Shown here: one piece after another, positions 16,771 through 25,639 of the stretch
Position numbering within the stretch: the stretch's first letter is position 1
Layout of the letters: every line of letters starts with the position of its first letter
Assembly (NCBI GenBank): GCA_014084085.1
Contig: NPFB01000035.1
Span: 356,892-383,297 of the forward strand
DNA length: 26,406 bases
Direction: 5' to 3'
DNA from: Hondaea fermentalgiana
Lineage: Eukaryota > Sar > Bigyra > Thraustochytrida > Thraustochytriidae
Position numbers and translations under genes: made by a program
The notes under the pieces: generated by a model
Databases searched by the model: none
Told to the model about the DNA's origin: nothing
The model's input: only the letters and a program-made list of their open reading frames with translations

Positions 16771-16887
16771 TGCGCGGAACCCAGTTCTGCGCAACCCCAA
16801 TCCCCCTCCCCGGGGCAGGGCCGGAGTCCGCAACCCCGATCCGCGCAACGCAATTGTGCGCAACCCAGTTGTGCGCAACCCCAATTT
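16771..16887. repeat. 15-bp TGCGCAACCCAATT-type array, six degenerate copies
   Basis: Copies begin at about 16771, 16788, 16827, 16842, 16857 and 16872; the last three are spaced exactly 15 bp. The conserved core is GCGCAACCC(C)(A/G)(A/T)T. Between the second and third copies lies a C-rich block with CCCCGGGG. The array sits 170-290 bp upstream of the METTL13-like start and 320-435 bp upstream of the kinesin-like start, so it could serve either promoter. Confidence 0.75.
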
Positions 16888-16940
16888 TCAACGGGCTTCT
16901 GCTGTTTCCGAAGGACGAGGCCTCGGCGGCAAAAGCAGAA

Positions 16941-16996
16941 CGAGGACGAGGAGGAGGACGAGGAGGAGGACGAGGACGAGGAGGAGGACGAGGAGG
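16941..16996. repeat. GAGGAC/GAGGAG purine-rich repeat
   Basis: A 56-bp near-pure purine tract of GAGGAC and GAGGAG units. Such tracts can form triplex or other non-B DNA. It lies in the divergent promoter, outside the preferred coding regions. Confidence 0.85.
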
Positions 16997-17205
16997 CGCG
17001 GAGGCAGGCGGGCCTCGCTCGCGGCGGCGGGCGACGGGCGGCGCGCCCTCGTCTCGTCCCGGCCTGCCCTGTCTCGTCCCGCGTCGGGTCCGTGTTTGCT
17101 GGTGTTGGGCTGTGCCGAGCAGGGAGGCCGCGCCGTTTCGACACGTGAAAAGTCGGCAAGACCGCTCGGGCGACGCAGCATACGGGCAGACACGGCGGCT
17201 GCGCG

Positions 17206-20200
17206 ATGGCCTCGCCCGCGGGAGGCGCTGCGGCATGGTCGGTGGGGTGCCGGCTCGTGCGGCCTCCTCGCGAGGCGCCCGCGAGACGTTTGGCGAAAGA
17301 AGGCAGCTCGAACACGGACAACCCCAGCTGGTCCCGGCCGGGCAGCAGCAGCAGCAGCAGCAGCAGCAACAAGATCGGCGAAAGCAATCGCCTTCTTGCG
17401 ACCAAAACCGAGGGAGTGGGCATTCCCACAAGCTCGCCCTCGTCCCTCACATCCTCTGCGCGATGGAAATGTGCGTCGCTCGAGGCCGAGCGCACGGTGA
17501 TCATTCAGCAACGCCTCGGCAACGAAGATTCTCTGCAAAAAGTGAGCGGTTTTGACCGCGTCTTTCGCGAACAAGTCACTGATGAAGTCGTTTTCCAGCG
17601 TACTGAAGAACCCCTCCTCAATGACGTTTGGAATGGTGCCGACACTTGCGCAGTGGTTTGCGGCGCGGTCAGGGAAAAAAAGGATGCCGCTGCAGCATCG
17701 CTGCAGCGACCGCTCGAGTACTTATTTACGCGCATCGATGATGCTACAGATACAGCCGCAAGTGTTTTACGCTTCAAAGTTTTCCTTTCCGTGCTCTACG
17801 TACATCCCGATCAAGTTGTCGATGCCTTAGCTCCCGCGCCTCGTCGCCTTCAGCTCGGTTCAGACGGTGCAGTCAGCCCACTGCCAAGTGCCGTGCAAAT
17901 CGACTCCGCCGCAGAAGGTGTCGATCGCATCGCAGACTTACAGCCACCCATGCGGTCTCGCACCGCTGCACCTGCTCCCATGCATAGAGTCGTCTGCCTT
18001 CGTCTCGAGCGGTGGGTCCGCTCACGAAAAAGGGGTCTGCTCACCCCGGATCGCGATCGCATTGCTTTACGCGACATGGGACCACCGCCATCCGAGCTTC
18101 TTCCCGAGTCCACCGACGATTGGACCGTGACCAGCTCGGTCTTTCGCAAAGTCAATGTACAGCTCCTCGAGGCCAACCTCTCAAGCACAAGCAACCCCGT
18201 CGCTGATGCGCTTGGTGCGCATGCGAGTGCGCACAGTCACAAGCTTCATCGCGATGTAGCGCAGACCCTTACCTCTTTTTGCCGCTGTTTGCAGGAAGAT
18301 GGAGGGCCCTTTCGGGATGCCAAGCTTACCCATGTGCTGAAGCCCGTTTTTCTCCAGGCTTCGCGTTGTTCGCTTACTGCCTACGTGGAAACGCCTTCAA
18401 ACAGCTATTGCAAGAGTGCCGGGCCGCTGCGCTTTGCAGAGCGCGCTTTGCGTGCCGTACGCGCGCGGCAAGCTGCACCACGGTTGGAAACTTCTTCAAT
18501 TGACGTATCTCATGCCACCGACACTGATCCCGACGGTGCGTACCTACTTGACGATGGCGCAGGATTTCGTCACGAGAGTCTTCTTCTTAATACTTCGCCT
18601 CGAAGAGGAGGAGGTCGAAAACGCAACGCTAGCTTCAGCAGCATGACCAGTAGTGTGGAGACCAAGCTTGATCGCGGGTCAGACTACAGTCGACCAGGGA
18701 CAGGATCATCAGCAACGCGGGCCTTCGAACGCTCACGCACTCGTGTTCTCGACATTCTGCAGGATCTACGCCAAGATTTACAAACAGGAGATGAAGACGC
18801 GCATGATGGAATCACCAAATCACTTGGCCAGCAGCACCAGCGACAGCAAAGCCTACCATCCTCCCCGCGACGTTGCTTTGCTGAAGCAGGTACCGGGGTT
18901 GGCAGTCTAGATGATGAGGACCTTGCAGCATCGAGAGAGGCCCTCCGCCAGCAGCTCTCTCGCTTCCAAGTCGAAAAGGAACTTCTTGCAAAGATACGCG
19001 ATGGACCGCGCGCTCTTGTGACGGACGAGGCCAAAGAAGCTGTCGGCGACCTCGTGCAGCGCTTGGAAGATGAACGTCGGCAAGCGCTCGAGAAAGCACG
19101 TGCCTTGATGCAGCAAGTCTGGCAACTCGAAGCCGAAAAGGGAGACGCGCAGCGCAAGTCCCGCGTTCTTCAAGAGCGCGTCGACATCCTGGAGGCCGAC
19201 CGGGACGCTCATGAAGCCATTTTGCCGCAGCTGCGCGCTCAGCACGAAGCCCAAGTCGAGGCACTCAAGGAGCAACACACCACCACGCAGGAGCAGATGC
19301 GTCGCGACGCCGATGCTCGCCTTCGCAAGGCTCGTGCCGATGTTGCAGAGCTTGCGGCAAAAACAGAGGCAGATCGCGCCAAAGTGGTCGCGCAGGAACG
19401 GAAGCGAGCCAAAGAGCAACTTGAAGCCCTCGAGACTCGTCATAAGGAAGAGATTAAGTCCTTGAGGGACCGCGCTGAGGATCGCGAGGCTGTCTTTCGC
19501 CAGCGCCTCAAAGAGACGCAGTCCGAGGGCCGCAAGCACATTGAGCAAGCCACCCTCCACGAGATCGAGCGAGACCGCACGCTGCGCGAAGCCCAAGATT
19601 CTCTTGCTGATGCTGAAGCTGCGCACCGCCAAGAACTCGACCGCGTCCGCAGCGAAATTGAGGAGGAGCGTTCCGACATGGAGCAATTTCGCGCCGAAGA
19701 ACGCGATCGCGCCGAGCAAGCGCTGCGTGATCTCGAGATGGAGCGCAAGCTCCGACAAGAACGCGAGGAAGCTCACCATGCCGCAGCCGCAGCCGCGCAG
19801 CGCCGTATCTCTGCGCTTCAGGATGACATAAGTCGGCTCAAAGCGTCTCACAATTCAAGTGGAGCCGCAGGCCCTGCGAGTGCATCTACCTCTACTACAT
19901 CTGGGAGCGCTCTCGTGGCACGTGTTCAGCAGAGCGAAGAACTCACGCGTCTCAGACGTGCATTGCGCGAAAAAGATGCCGAATTGCAACGAGTGCTTGC
20001 GCAGCTTCAGGACGAGCGCTCGCACCGCAGCGTGCTCGAGGACGACGCTACACGCTATCGTACTCAGCTCGCCGCACGCGACGAAGAAAACCAGGCGCTC
20101 AAGGTGGTCTCCGAGGAGCTGAGCGCGGCCCATGAGGAGGCTTGCCGTGATCTTGAAGCCGCGGTGCAGCGCGTCGACCTCCTTGAGCGCGAGGCAGCCG

Positions 20201-21039
20201 GCAAAACACATCTCCAAGCGGATCTTGCACGCGCTGGTCGCGAGGTCGCAAACCTTCGCGAGAATCTCGAGGACGCGCAATCTTCACTCGATACGCAAGA
20301 CCGACGTGTCTCTGCAGCAGAAACGCGAGCTTCTGGGCTTGCTTCTCGCCTTCGGGAAACAGAACGCCGTCTCGAAGACGCATTGGTCGAACGCGATCGC
20401 CTCGTCGAGGAGGTTGAAGGCCTCCGTGTCCAGGTCATCCGGGCAGAGGAGGAGGCGGCGCAGCATGTCCGATCCAACGAAGAACTTGCAGTCCTCCGCG
20501 AGCGACTACGCGCCGTCGAGGCGACAGCGCGCCAAGACCGTCCTCAGCATCATTATGAAGACCATCGCCCACTTTCGCGCGAAACATGGAGCCGGTCTTC
20601 TCGCGCGCGCCCTGGCTCTTCGTCGCATATCGCTTCATCCCCACGACGGACGAGACCGTATCGAGACGCAAAGCCACGTACCCCGCAATCATCGCGGCAT
20701 CGAGGGCCACCGAGGACGCCCCCATCATCGTCGTCGTCGACGTCGCGCCGAATCTCCGGCCCGCGCTCCCCTCGAAGTGATGCGCTTACGGAAGAAGACA
20801 TGATTGAACGCGCGGCGCGAGCAGCTGCGGACCACACGGTAGCTTCGCTGAGCAACGTTCTAAATCGAAGCAGCCATCAAGGCGAGGTTAGAGGTGCAGC
20901 TTCTGAAGCAGCTTCGGATGTCGAAGATGATCCTGTTCGAGATGCCTTGGCGCAGAGTCTCCGCGATAAGGAAGCAGAAGTCAAGCAACTTAAACGTCGC
21001 ATCGACGCTCTTGCACATACCAACATCACTTTTGTGTGA
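17206..21039 (+). CDS. Kinesin-like pseudo-motor protein with long coiled coils
   Basis: This 1277-residue protein has a kinesin-like motor homology region at about 86-420. Markers in kinesin order are 'GFDRVF' (115-120), 'RPLEYLFTRIDD' (168-179), 'RFKVFLSVLYVHPDQVVDAL' (189-208), 'RTAAPAPMHRVVCLRLE' (252-268), 'PFRDAKLTHVLKPVF' (368-382) and 'PLRFAERALRAV' (407-418). The ATPase sites are lost. P-loop GQTGSGKT reads GAVREKKD (153-160, Lys kept, Gly and Thr lost). Switch I SSRSH is reduced to APMH (257-260). Switch II DLAGSE reads LLEANL (320-325). Heptad-like charged coiled coils follow at about 570-880 and 905-1108, then a Ser/Arg/Pro-rich basic segment (1109-1195) and a final helix (1244-1270). 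Codons 47-54 are an (AGC)8 poly-Ser run. The long uninterrupted frame argues against a pseudogene. It could bind microtubules without ATP, as Vik1/Cik1-type or KIF26-type proteins do. Motor homology is moderately sure; cellular role is unknown. Confidence 0.82.
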   Translation: MASPAGGAAAWSVGCRLVRPPREAPARRLAKEGSSNTDNPSWSRPGSSSSSSSSNKIGESNRLLATKTEGVGIPTSSPSSLTSSARWKCASLEAERTVIIQQRLGNEDSLQKVSGFDRVFREQVTDEVVFQRTEEPLLNDVWNGADTCAVVCGAVREKKDAAAASLQRPLEYLFTRIDDATDTAASVLRFKVFLSVLYVHPDQVVDALAPAPRRLQLGSDGAVSPLPSAVQIDSAAEGVDRIADLQPPMRSRTAAPAPMHRVVCLRLERWVRSRKRGLLTPDRDRIALRDMGPPPSELLPESTDDWTVTSSVFRKVNVQLLEANLSSTSNPVADALGAHASAHSHKLHRDVAQTLTSFCRCLQEDGGPFRDAKLTHVLKPVFLQASRCSLTAYVETPSNSYCKSAGPLRFAERALRAVRARQAAPRLETSSIDVSHATDTDPDGAYLLDDGAGFRHESLLLNTSPRRGGGRKRNASFSSMTSSVETKLDRGSDYSRPGTGSSATRAFERSRTRVLDILQDLRQDLQTGDEDAHDGITKSLGQQHQRQQSLPSSPRRCFAEAGTGVGSLDDEDLAASREALRQQLSRFQVEKELLAKIRDGPRALVTDEAKEAVGDLVQRLEDERRQALEKARALMQQVWQLEAEKGDAQRKSRVLQERVDILEADRDAHEAILPQLRAQHEAQVEALKEQHTTTQEQMRRDADARLRKARADVAELAAKTEADRAKVVAQERKRAKEQLEALETRHKEEIKSLRDRAEDREAVFRQRLKETQSEGRKHIEQATLHEIERDRTLREAQDSLADAEAAHRQELDRVRSEIEEERSDMEQFRAEERDRAEQALRDLEMERKLRQEREEAHHAAAAAAQRRISALQDDISRLKASHNSSGAAGPASASTSTTSGSALVARVQQSEELTRLRRALREKDAELQRVLAQLQDERSHRSVLEDDATRYRTQLAARDEENQALKVVSEELSAAHEEACRDLEAAVQRVDLLEREAAGKTHLQADLARAGREVANLRENLEDAQSSLDTQDRRVSAAETRASGLASRLRETERRLEDALVERDRLVEEVEGLRVQVIRAEEEAAQHVRSNEELAVLRERLRAVEATARQDRPQHHYEDHRPLSRETWSRSSRARPGSSSHIASSPRRTRPYRDAKPRTPQSSRHRGPPRTPPSSSSSTSRRISGPRSPRSDALTEEDMIERAARAAADHTVASLSNVLNRSSHQGEVRGAASEAASDVEDDPVRDALAQSLRDKEAEVKQLKRRIDALAHTNITFV
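17344..17367 (+). repeat. (AGC)8 trinucleotide repeat inside the kinesin-like gene
   Basis: Eight in-frame AGC codons give a poly-Ser tract near the N-terminus. Expansion or contraction would stay in frame. It lies in a disordered segment before the motor-like region. Confidence 0.95.
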
Positions 21040-21191
21040 AGAAGTATTCGTTGCCCTGCTGTCTCTCATCAAACGAGATTTTCAAATGTGAACTTTTATC
21101 TACACTCAGGCCCAGGCCTAGGCTCCAAGAATTTCTCTACATAGACGAACCTACGTCTTCTTTGTATTATCATTGTTTACCTTGTTGCTTG
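21040..21191. other. Compact convergent 3' region with AGGCCTAGG
   Basis: Only 152 bp separate the stop codons of the kinesin-like and orphan genes. An AGGCCTAGG element lies at 21114-21122, preceded by a near copy (CAGGCCC). The two transcripts probably overlap or end within this gap. No AATAAA is seen. Confidence 0.65.
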
Positions 21192-24100
21192 TTAGCGGCG
21201 AGCTCTGGATCTCGAATGCGGTGCTCGAGTCGGACTACGTGCAAGCGTAATCGGATGCGCATCACTTCGATGCAACCAATTGCAAAATGCAGCAAGTGCT
21301 GCAGGTAGTTCCTTGCGCTTTTTTAGGCTCACACAAAGCATTGGATATCGAGTAAAGGCGTCCCAAAACGTCATTTCTGCCAAATTTCTCCCCAGACTCA
21401 CATTGTGACTCTTTCCATATCGAGTCCACGCGTCTGCATTCCGTGAGCTCGCTTGTCGCGCGCCTCCATGCTCCTCCTCGTCAGACGACACATCGTCACG
21501 ATCCGCATTGTCCAGAGGAGGTTCTGCCTCGAACCACGCTGCAAGCCGGGCAAAGATTTGCAGGTGCGCTTCCGTGGCATCCCGCTCGAGTCGATCCTGC
21601 CAATAGTGCAAATAGGGAAGGTCATCAATGTGAACCGAACGAAACGATTTGCGCGCGTACCGACCACAAAAGAGAAACAGATTCTCGCCATCCTGAGCCC
21701 ATGTCTCGCGCGAGTCGTACGCAGGACGTTTGCTGGACGACTTGCCTTGAGCTTGAAGTTTCTTTTGTGAAAGAGGAAGCACGTGCAAAAGGGCATCGAG
21801 GGGCTCAACAAGGATCTCCCATGTTGTGCGGGATTGCAAATAATAGCGCGCTTCGGGAAAAACCAAAAGTCTCTGCATGGACCTCTGCACGATCCCGAAA
21901 ATTCGTGCAATAAGTTGCGTTCTCGATCTGCTCTCAAAATACTCTTGCGCGGAACTTTTGGGTGAATGTCTTCGCCCAACGAGCTGCCGCACGTATGTGT
22001 TGATGAGGCCGTCTCTTGACGCTCCAAATCCATCTAGATGAGGACTAAAGAGTCTATGGCGCTCAAGAACGCGAGCTGCCTTGGACTGCTTGCTAGGAGA
22101 CACGTTGTGAGCTTGCAGCAAATGCTGCGACACAGCATCCACACTTGTAAAGCACATGCCTGCGGCACCGACGAGATCGCCTCCGTGACAGAAAACATCA
22201 ATTGGGTCCGGCAATACACACGCTGCACTCGGGAGAAACCTGTTTTGCTTTGAGTCCGCGATCAGGTCGTCTATCGCCCATGCGTAGCAGATGGGACACA
22301 AATGCAGCTTGCGCGCCAAACTTGTGTCCTTGCTTTCATGGCGCACGCCCAGATGAGCTTCAGAGGGTTCTTTGATCCATGCGGATGAGCCGCATGCGGC
22401 CTCACGCAACAAGTCTTTACGCGATTGGCCAGCGGGCTCGAACTCGGTCGAAAAGTCGATAACGAGACCTGCACCTTGCGTCTTTCCGCTCTCTTCGGAC
22501 ACATGAACACTATTCGAACTTTTGCTAGTCTCCTCCCTTGTCGAATGATTCTCTGTTGCCTCCACCAGACTTGCGTACCGTACGCGTTTGGAAGAAGACG
22601 TCTTGGAAAGCGTCTCAGATGGAAGAGGTGCCGGCATCAGAGATCGCGCCGTCCCGTGGTCGCTTCCCGATGATGCGGTGAACGTTGAAGGGAGCCTTGA
22701 AGCTGTAGCTGTTTTAGCTTTTGCTGCTTTCGCTTTGGCGGCTGCCGAACGAGGTTCAGCGATCGCCACATCTGCATCCCGAGTGGTGTTCAAGGCATCC
22801 CTCTTCCTCTTACCGCGAGTTTGCTCCTCATTTTGCGATTTGCTCGGCAAATCTGGTCCATGCTCAGACCCCTTTTGCTCCTTGCCTTCATCTTTCTTGG
22901 TGCAGCGTGATTTTCCCTTGACGGCATCATCATCTTCAAGCATATCACGAGTCAGATCGCACACGGAGCGAAGTTCCATCGCTGTCAGGTCCGTTCGACT
23001 CGTCTTTAAGGCATTCTTAGAGCGAAGTTGGGCGAAAAAGGTCGGCAAGTGCGACGGAGAGGTCGTTGCCGAAAACACGCCTCGTTTCCCCGAGTCTGCC
23101 CGCTCAATGCGGAAGCGTCCAAAATCCTCCGTGGCAGCAGCACTTTCGAGAATGTACTCACGAAGTTCTGCTTCGTTTTCGCGGCCGACGAAGTCTTGCC
23201 CTCGTACAGATGAAGCCACTTTGAAGCGATGCTTTGGCCTGATGAGAATCTCCGACTCGCTCCCGTCTCTGCCACCTCGTCGCTGTAGGCTACCAAGAGC
23301 CCAGCCTCTTGCAACAAAATAGTCCACATAATCTTGACAACGCAACGGGCCGAGCATGTCAAGAAAGAGAACACGTGCTGCTCGGTTGTCAAAGGCCGTT
23401 TCTTGTGTCTGAGGTGTTGATGCACTGTTTCTGCTCCGACTCGATGACTCAGCCGACTTTTGTTCTTTGGCAAGCGCAGTGTCTGCGCTGCCGCCGTGAG
23501 CGCGCACGAATGCCGCAAATTCCTCGCGAAGGTCAGGAAACTCGGTCAAAGCAGACTCAAGGTCGGTATCGACGTAGAAGTAGTCGTGCTCTCGACGCGA
23601 GGTTCCCTCGCGATAAACATGCCCTGGTCGTAGAAGCGCGTCAATCGTAAAGGGGGGGTCGACGTGTCCAAGGACAAATCCCTGGCGTTTAAGAAAAGCC
23701 AATAGTAAACGCTCCCGTGATGGGTGGTCATCAGAAATCACGGCAGATTCTTCGTTCTCAGAGGGGGCGGTGTCAAGTTCACGTACTTGGCGTGCCGTCT
23801 CCGCGGCTGCCGACTCTGCCGACGACGCAGTCCGTTTTTGCGATGGTGACAGTTGTTTATCATGCGCGCTTGACGCGGATTTTGTTGCCGCTGGCGTCAC
23901 AAGCTCGTCGTCATTGTCATGGGAGGATTCGTCGTCCCGCTCGTCGTCAGCTCCTTGGGTGTCTCTTGCGCTCGCCCCGGGTGGCAAAGCAATCGAATGC
24001 TGGGTGTTGGCGCGTGGTGATGCGGTGTCCGGCAAGTTTTCGGATTTCCCGTCGAATTTAGCGCTATCATGGGCAGCAGCACTAGCATATGCGAGATGCT

Positions 24101-24914
24101 CTGCTTCCCGGGTAAGATGGAGGTTTCGCTGAGCATCATCTGCAAGGTCTTCGAATTCCTCATGGACGTCCACTTCGCGGGAAGCAGCAGCGGCCTCCGC
24201 AAGATCGTCTGCGCTTTGGCTGAGAATAGCCTCGCGCGAAGCAGCAGCCGCACGCCGCGCCTCGATTCGTGCAGTATCGGCAGTGCTAAAGTCAACAACA
24301 AGTCGACTGCAGTTTTTCTCCGCATTTCGTAACAGGCGAACGTGGTAAACTTCGATGGGGGCTTCAACGTCTCGCGCATCCTGGTTTTCTTCATCCGAGA
24401 ATGCAATGCGAATGTTTCGCCCACGTAAACGCCAATCCCAGTTCTCGAAGCGCAACTGCGAAGCTTCGAGAGGAACATGCAATTGCTGCAAATCTGCTGT
24501 GGCTTCCTGTGGCTTCACTTGACCTAAGTTCGCAACAAGTGCTTCTTGTTCACCGCGACTCACTTCTATTGCTGGGCCAAGCCGAGAGATGATCTCGCCT
24601 ATCCTAACCTCGCGCGCCTCGCCGTTTGTGATTTCATTGGCAATTTTATCGAACATGCGCAATTTGTGCTCTTCAACGACGAGCGCAGCTTTGGCAATCT
24701 CGTGTTGCAATTTACGTTCTTCATGAATGCGATGCAGAATTTGACCTGCAACATCAGATGGGACGCGTGCATCTCGATAGCGACTTTCACCTGCGATACT
24801 TTGCCGGATCGCAGCAGAGGCGGTCGTGTTCTGCGAACCCTCATTTTCCTGTGAAATATTGTCCGACTGATGGCCTGTGTCGATCCATTCGTCTCGTTGA
24901 TTTGTGCTTGCCAT
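21192..24914 (-). CDS. Orphan 1240-residue protein with duplicated G(F/W)-RP-D(Y/F)F module and split C2H2-like cysteines
   Basis: I do not recognise a named family. From the ATG at 24914, residues 55-130 are charged and helical, and 210-400 are Ala/Ser/Asp/Glu-rich and probably disordered. Two related modules follow. Module 1 (about 398-470) has 'LLAFLKRQGFVLG', 'LLRPGH' and 'REHDYF'; module 2 (about 525-590) has 'YFVARGWALG', 'LIRPKH' and 'RGQDFV'. This pattern resembles an uncharacterised repeat that I associate, from memory, with stramenopile proteins. A Ser/Lys-rich linker with 'GKRKRDAL' (701-708) may be an NLS. Residues 871-937 hold 'LCPICYAW' and, after a 44-residue insert containing C899 and C909-H910, 'CFTSVDAVSQHLLQAH'; the latter looks like the second half of a C2H2 finger. 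The last 300 residues are globular in composition (Trp, Phe, Tyr, Leu) and end in a basic tail. It is a plausible nuclear protein with unknown function. Confidence 0.85.
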   Translation of the reverse strand: MASTNQRDEWIDTGHQSDNISQENEGSQNTTASAAIRQSIAGESRYRDARVPSDVAGQILHRIHEERKLQHEIAKAALVVEEHKLRMFDKIANEITNGEAREVRIGEIISRLGPAIEVSRGEQEALVANLGQVKPQEATADLQQLHVPLEASQLRFENWDWRLRGRNIRIAFSDEENQDARDVEAPIEVYHVRLLRNAEKNCSRLVVDFSTADTARIEARRAAAASREAILSQSADDLAEAAAASREVDVHEEFEDLADDAQRNLHLTREAEHLAYASAAAHDSAKFDGKSENLPDTASPRANTQHSIALPPGASARDTQGADDERDDESSHDNDDELVTPAATKSASSAHDKQLSPSQKRTASSAESAAAETARQVRELDTAPSENEESAVISDDHPSRERLLLAFLKRQGFVLGHVDPPFTIDALLRPGHVYREGTSRREHDYFYVDTDLESALTEFPDLREEFAAFVRAHGGSADTALAKEQKSAESSSRSRNSASTPQTQETAFDNRAARVLFLDMLGPLRCQDYVDYFVARGWALGSLQRRGGRDGSESEILIRPKHRFKVASSVRGQDFVGRENEAELREYILESAAATEDFGRFRIERADSGKRGVFSATTSPSHLPTFFAQLRSKNALKTSRTDLTAMELRSVCDLTRDMLEDDDAVKGKSRCTKKDEGKEQKGSEHGPDLPSKSQNEEQTRGKRKRDALNTTRDADVAIAEPRSAAAKAKAAKAKTATASRLPSTFTASSGSDHGTARSLMPAPLPSETLSKTSSSKRVRYASLVEATENHSTREETSKSSNSVHVSEESGKTQGAGLVIDFSTEFEPAGQSRKDLLREAACGSSAWIKEPSEAHLGVRHESKDTSLARKLHLCPICYAWAIDDLIADSKQNRFLPSAACVLPDPIDVFCHGGDLVGAAGMCFTSVDAVSQHLLQAHNVSPSKQSKAARVLERHRLFSPHLDGFGASRDGLINTYVRQLVGRRHSPKSSAQEYFESRSRTQLIARIFGIVQRSMQRLLVFPEARYYLQSRTTWEILVEPLDALLHVLPLSQKKLQAQGKSSSKRPAYDSRETWAQDGENLFLFCGRYARKSFRSVHIDDLPYLHYWQDRLERDATEAHLQIFARLAAWFEAEPPLDNADRDDVSSDEEEHGGARQASSRNADAWTRYGKSHNVSLGRNLAEMTFWDAFTRYPMLCVSLKKRKELPAALAAFCNWLHRSDAHPITLARSPTRAPHSRSRARR

Positions 24915-25639
24915 CCTCTCTTTTTCCTTTTGCGTGGAGAAGATAGCAGAGAATCAGACAAAGTCTATCTCTTGCACGCGGCACGAATCCTTTACAGGCG
25001 CGTACTTGCGAGAAATTTCAAGGACCTCAGTCGGAGAGGATCTGTGGCCGGATCCGTTGCTGCCAGTCTTGTTCTTGCCTGGTGATTGTTATTTCTCCCT
25101 TCTTTTTTTTCTTGACAAGGGCACACCGCGGTTCCGTGGTTGCAAGCTCGGACGACTCTCTTAATCGTCGGGATCGAAGCTGTCGCGTGCGCGACAGAGG
25201 AAGGGGCGCGTATGCGCCTCTGTTCAGCCCCACGCTCCCAGTACCGACTTGTGTCTCGCGAGCGAGCACAGAGCCTGCCTGGGAGACGAGGAAAATTGTA
25301 GAGTCCTGTTTTCTTTCCTCTGCCGATGACCCGTGCAAGGCTCCGTGCGACCGCTCTTCTCAGCCTCTGGGTCTCCGCCAACCTCTGCAGCTGATAATAG
25401 ACGGCACGAGAGCCACGTACAGGCCTCTGAACACGTTTTGCCGGCAGGGAAGACTCGACCCAAGTTGCCTCGGTCCTGGCTCAGCTTTCGTGTTTGCTTT
25501 TCGCAATGAGACTGAAAGAGCTTCACTTTCCGGTCGTAGCATCAGGCTCAATAAGCGTGCTGCAAAACTAGGCTACCGATCTTGGCAAAACGAAAAAGCG
25601 TCAACGAAGAGTGAGGTAGACCTGGGTGGTGTTCAACTG
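24915..25639. other. Intergenic region upstream of the orphan gene
   Basis: These 725 bp hold no gene that I can support. A plus-strand frame of about 190 codons (from ~25082) has no ATG start and no domain. A perfect 8-bp inverted repeat is present at 25180-25197. The part next to 24914 should be the orphan's 5' UTR and promoter; the part next to 25640 the 3' flank of the candidate gene on the right. Confidence 0.55.
25180..25197. promoter_or_regulatory. Perfect inverted repeat upstream of the orphan gene
   Basis: CTGTCGCG-TG-CGCGACAG is an 8-bp perfect inverted repeat with a 2-nt centre, about 266 bp upstream of the orphan start codon. The centre CGTGCG and the distance match the palindrome upstream of the MOB gene (1109-1122). 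It may be a dimeric regulator site, or form a short hairpin. Confidence 0.35.

Larger units (their letters stand above)
16601..17205. promoter_or_regulatory. Divergent promoter region between METTL13-like and kinesin-like genes
   Basis: These 605 GC-rich bp separate two opposed start codons. They contain a six-copy degenerate TGCGCAACCC array (16771-16887) and a long GAGGAC/GAGGAG purine tract (16941-16996). Open frames cross it on both strands, but their translations are Arg/Pro/Ala/Glu-rich and featureless. Confidence 0.6.

Noticed and set aside
16601..17431. 277-residue N-terminal extension of the METTL13-like protein
   Set aside because: It is Arg/Pro/Ala-rich with poly-Cys from the CAG tract, overlaps the start of the divergent gene, and translates the 15-bp promoter array into a repeat.
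17206..21039. The kinesin-like gene as a decayed pseudogene
   Set aside because: The frame is uninterrupted for 1277 codons, with consistent codon bias and regular coiled-coil heptads, which a neutral relic would not keep.
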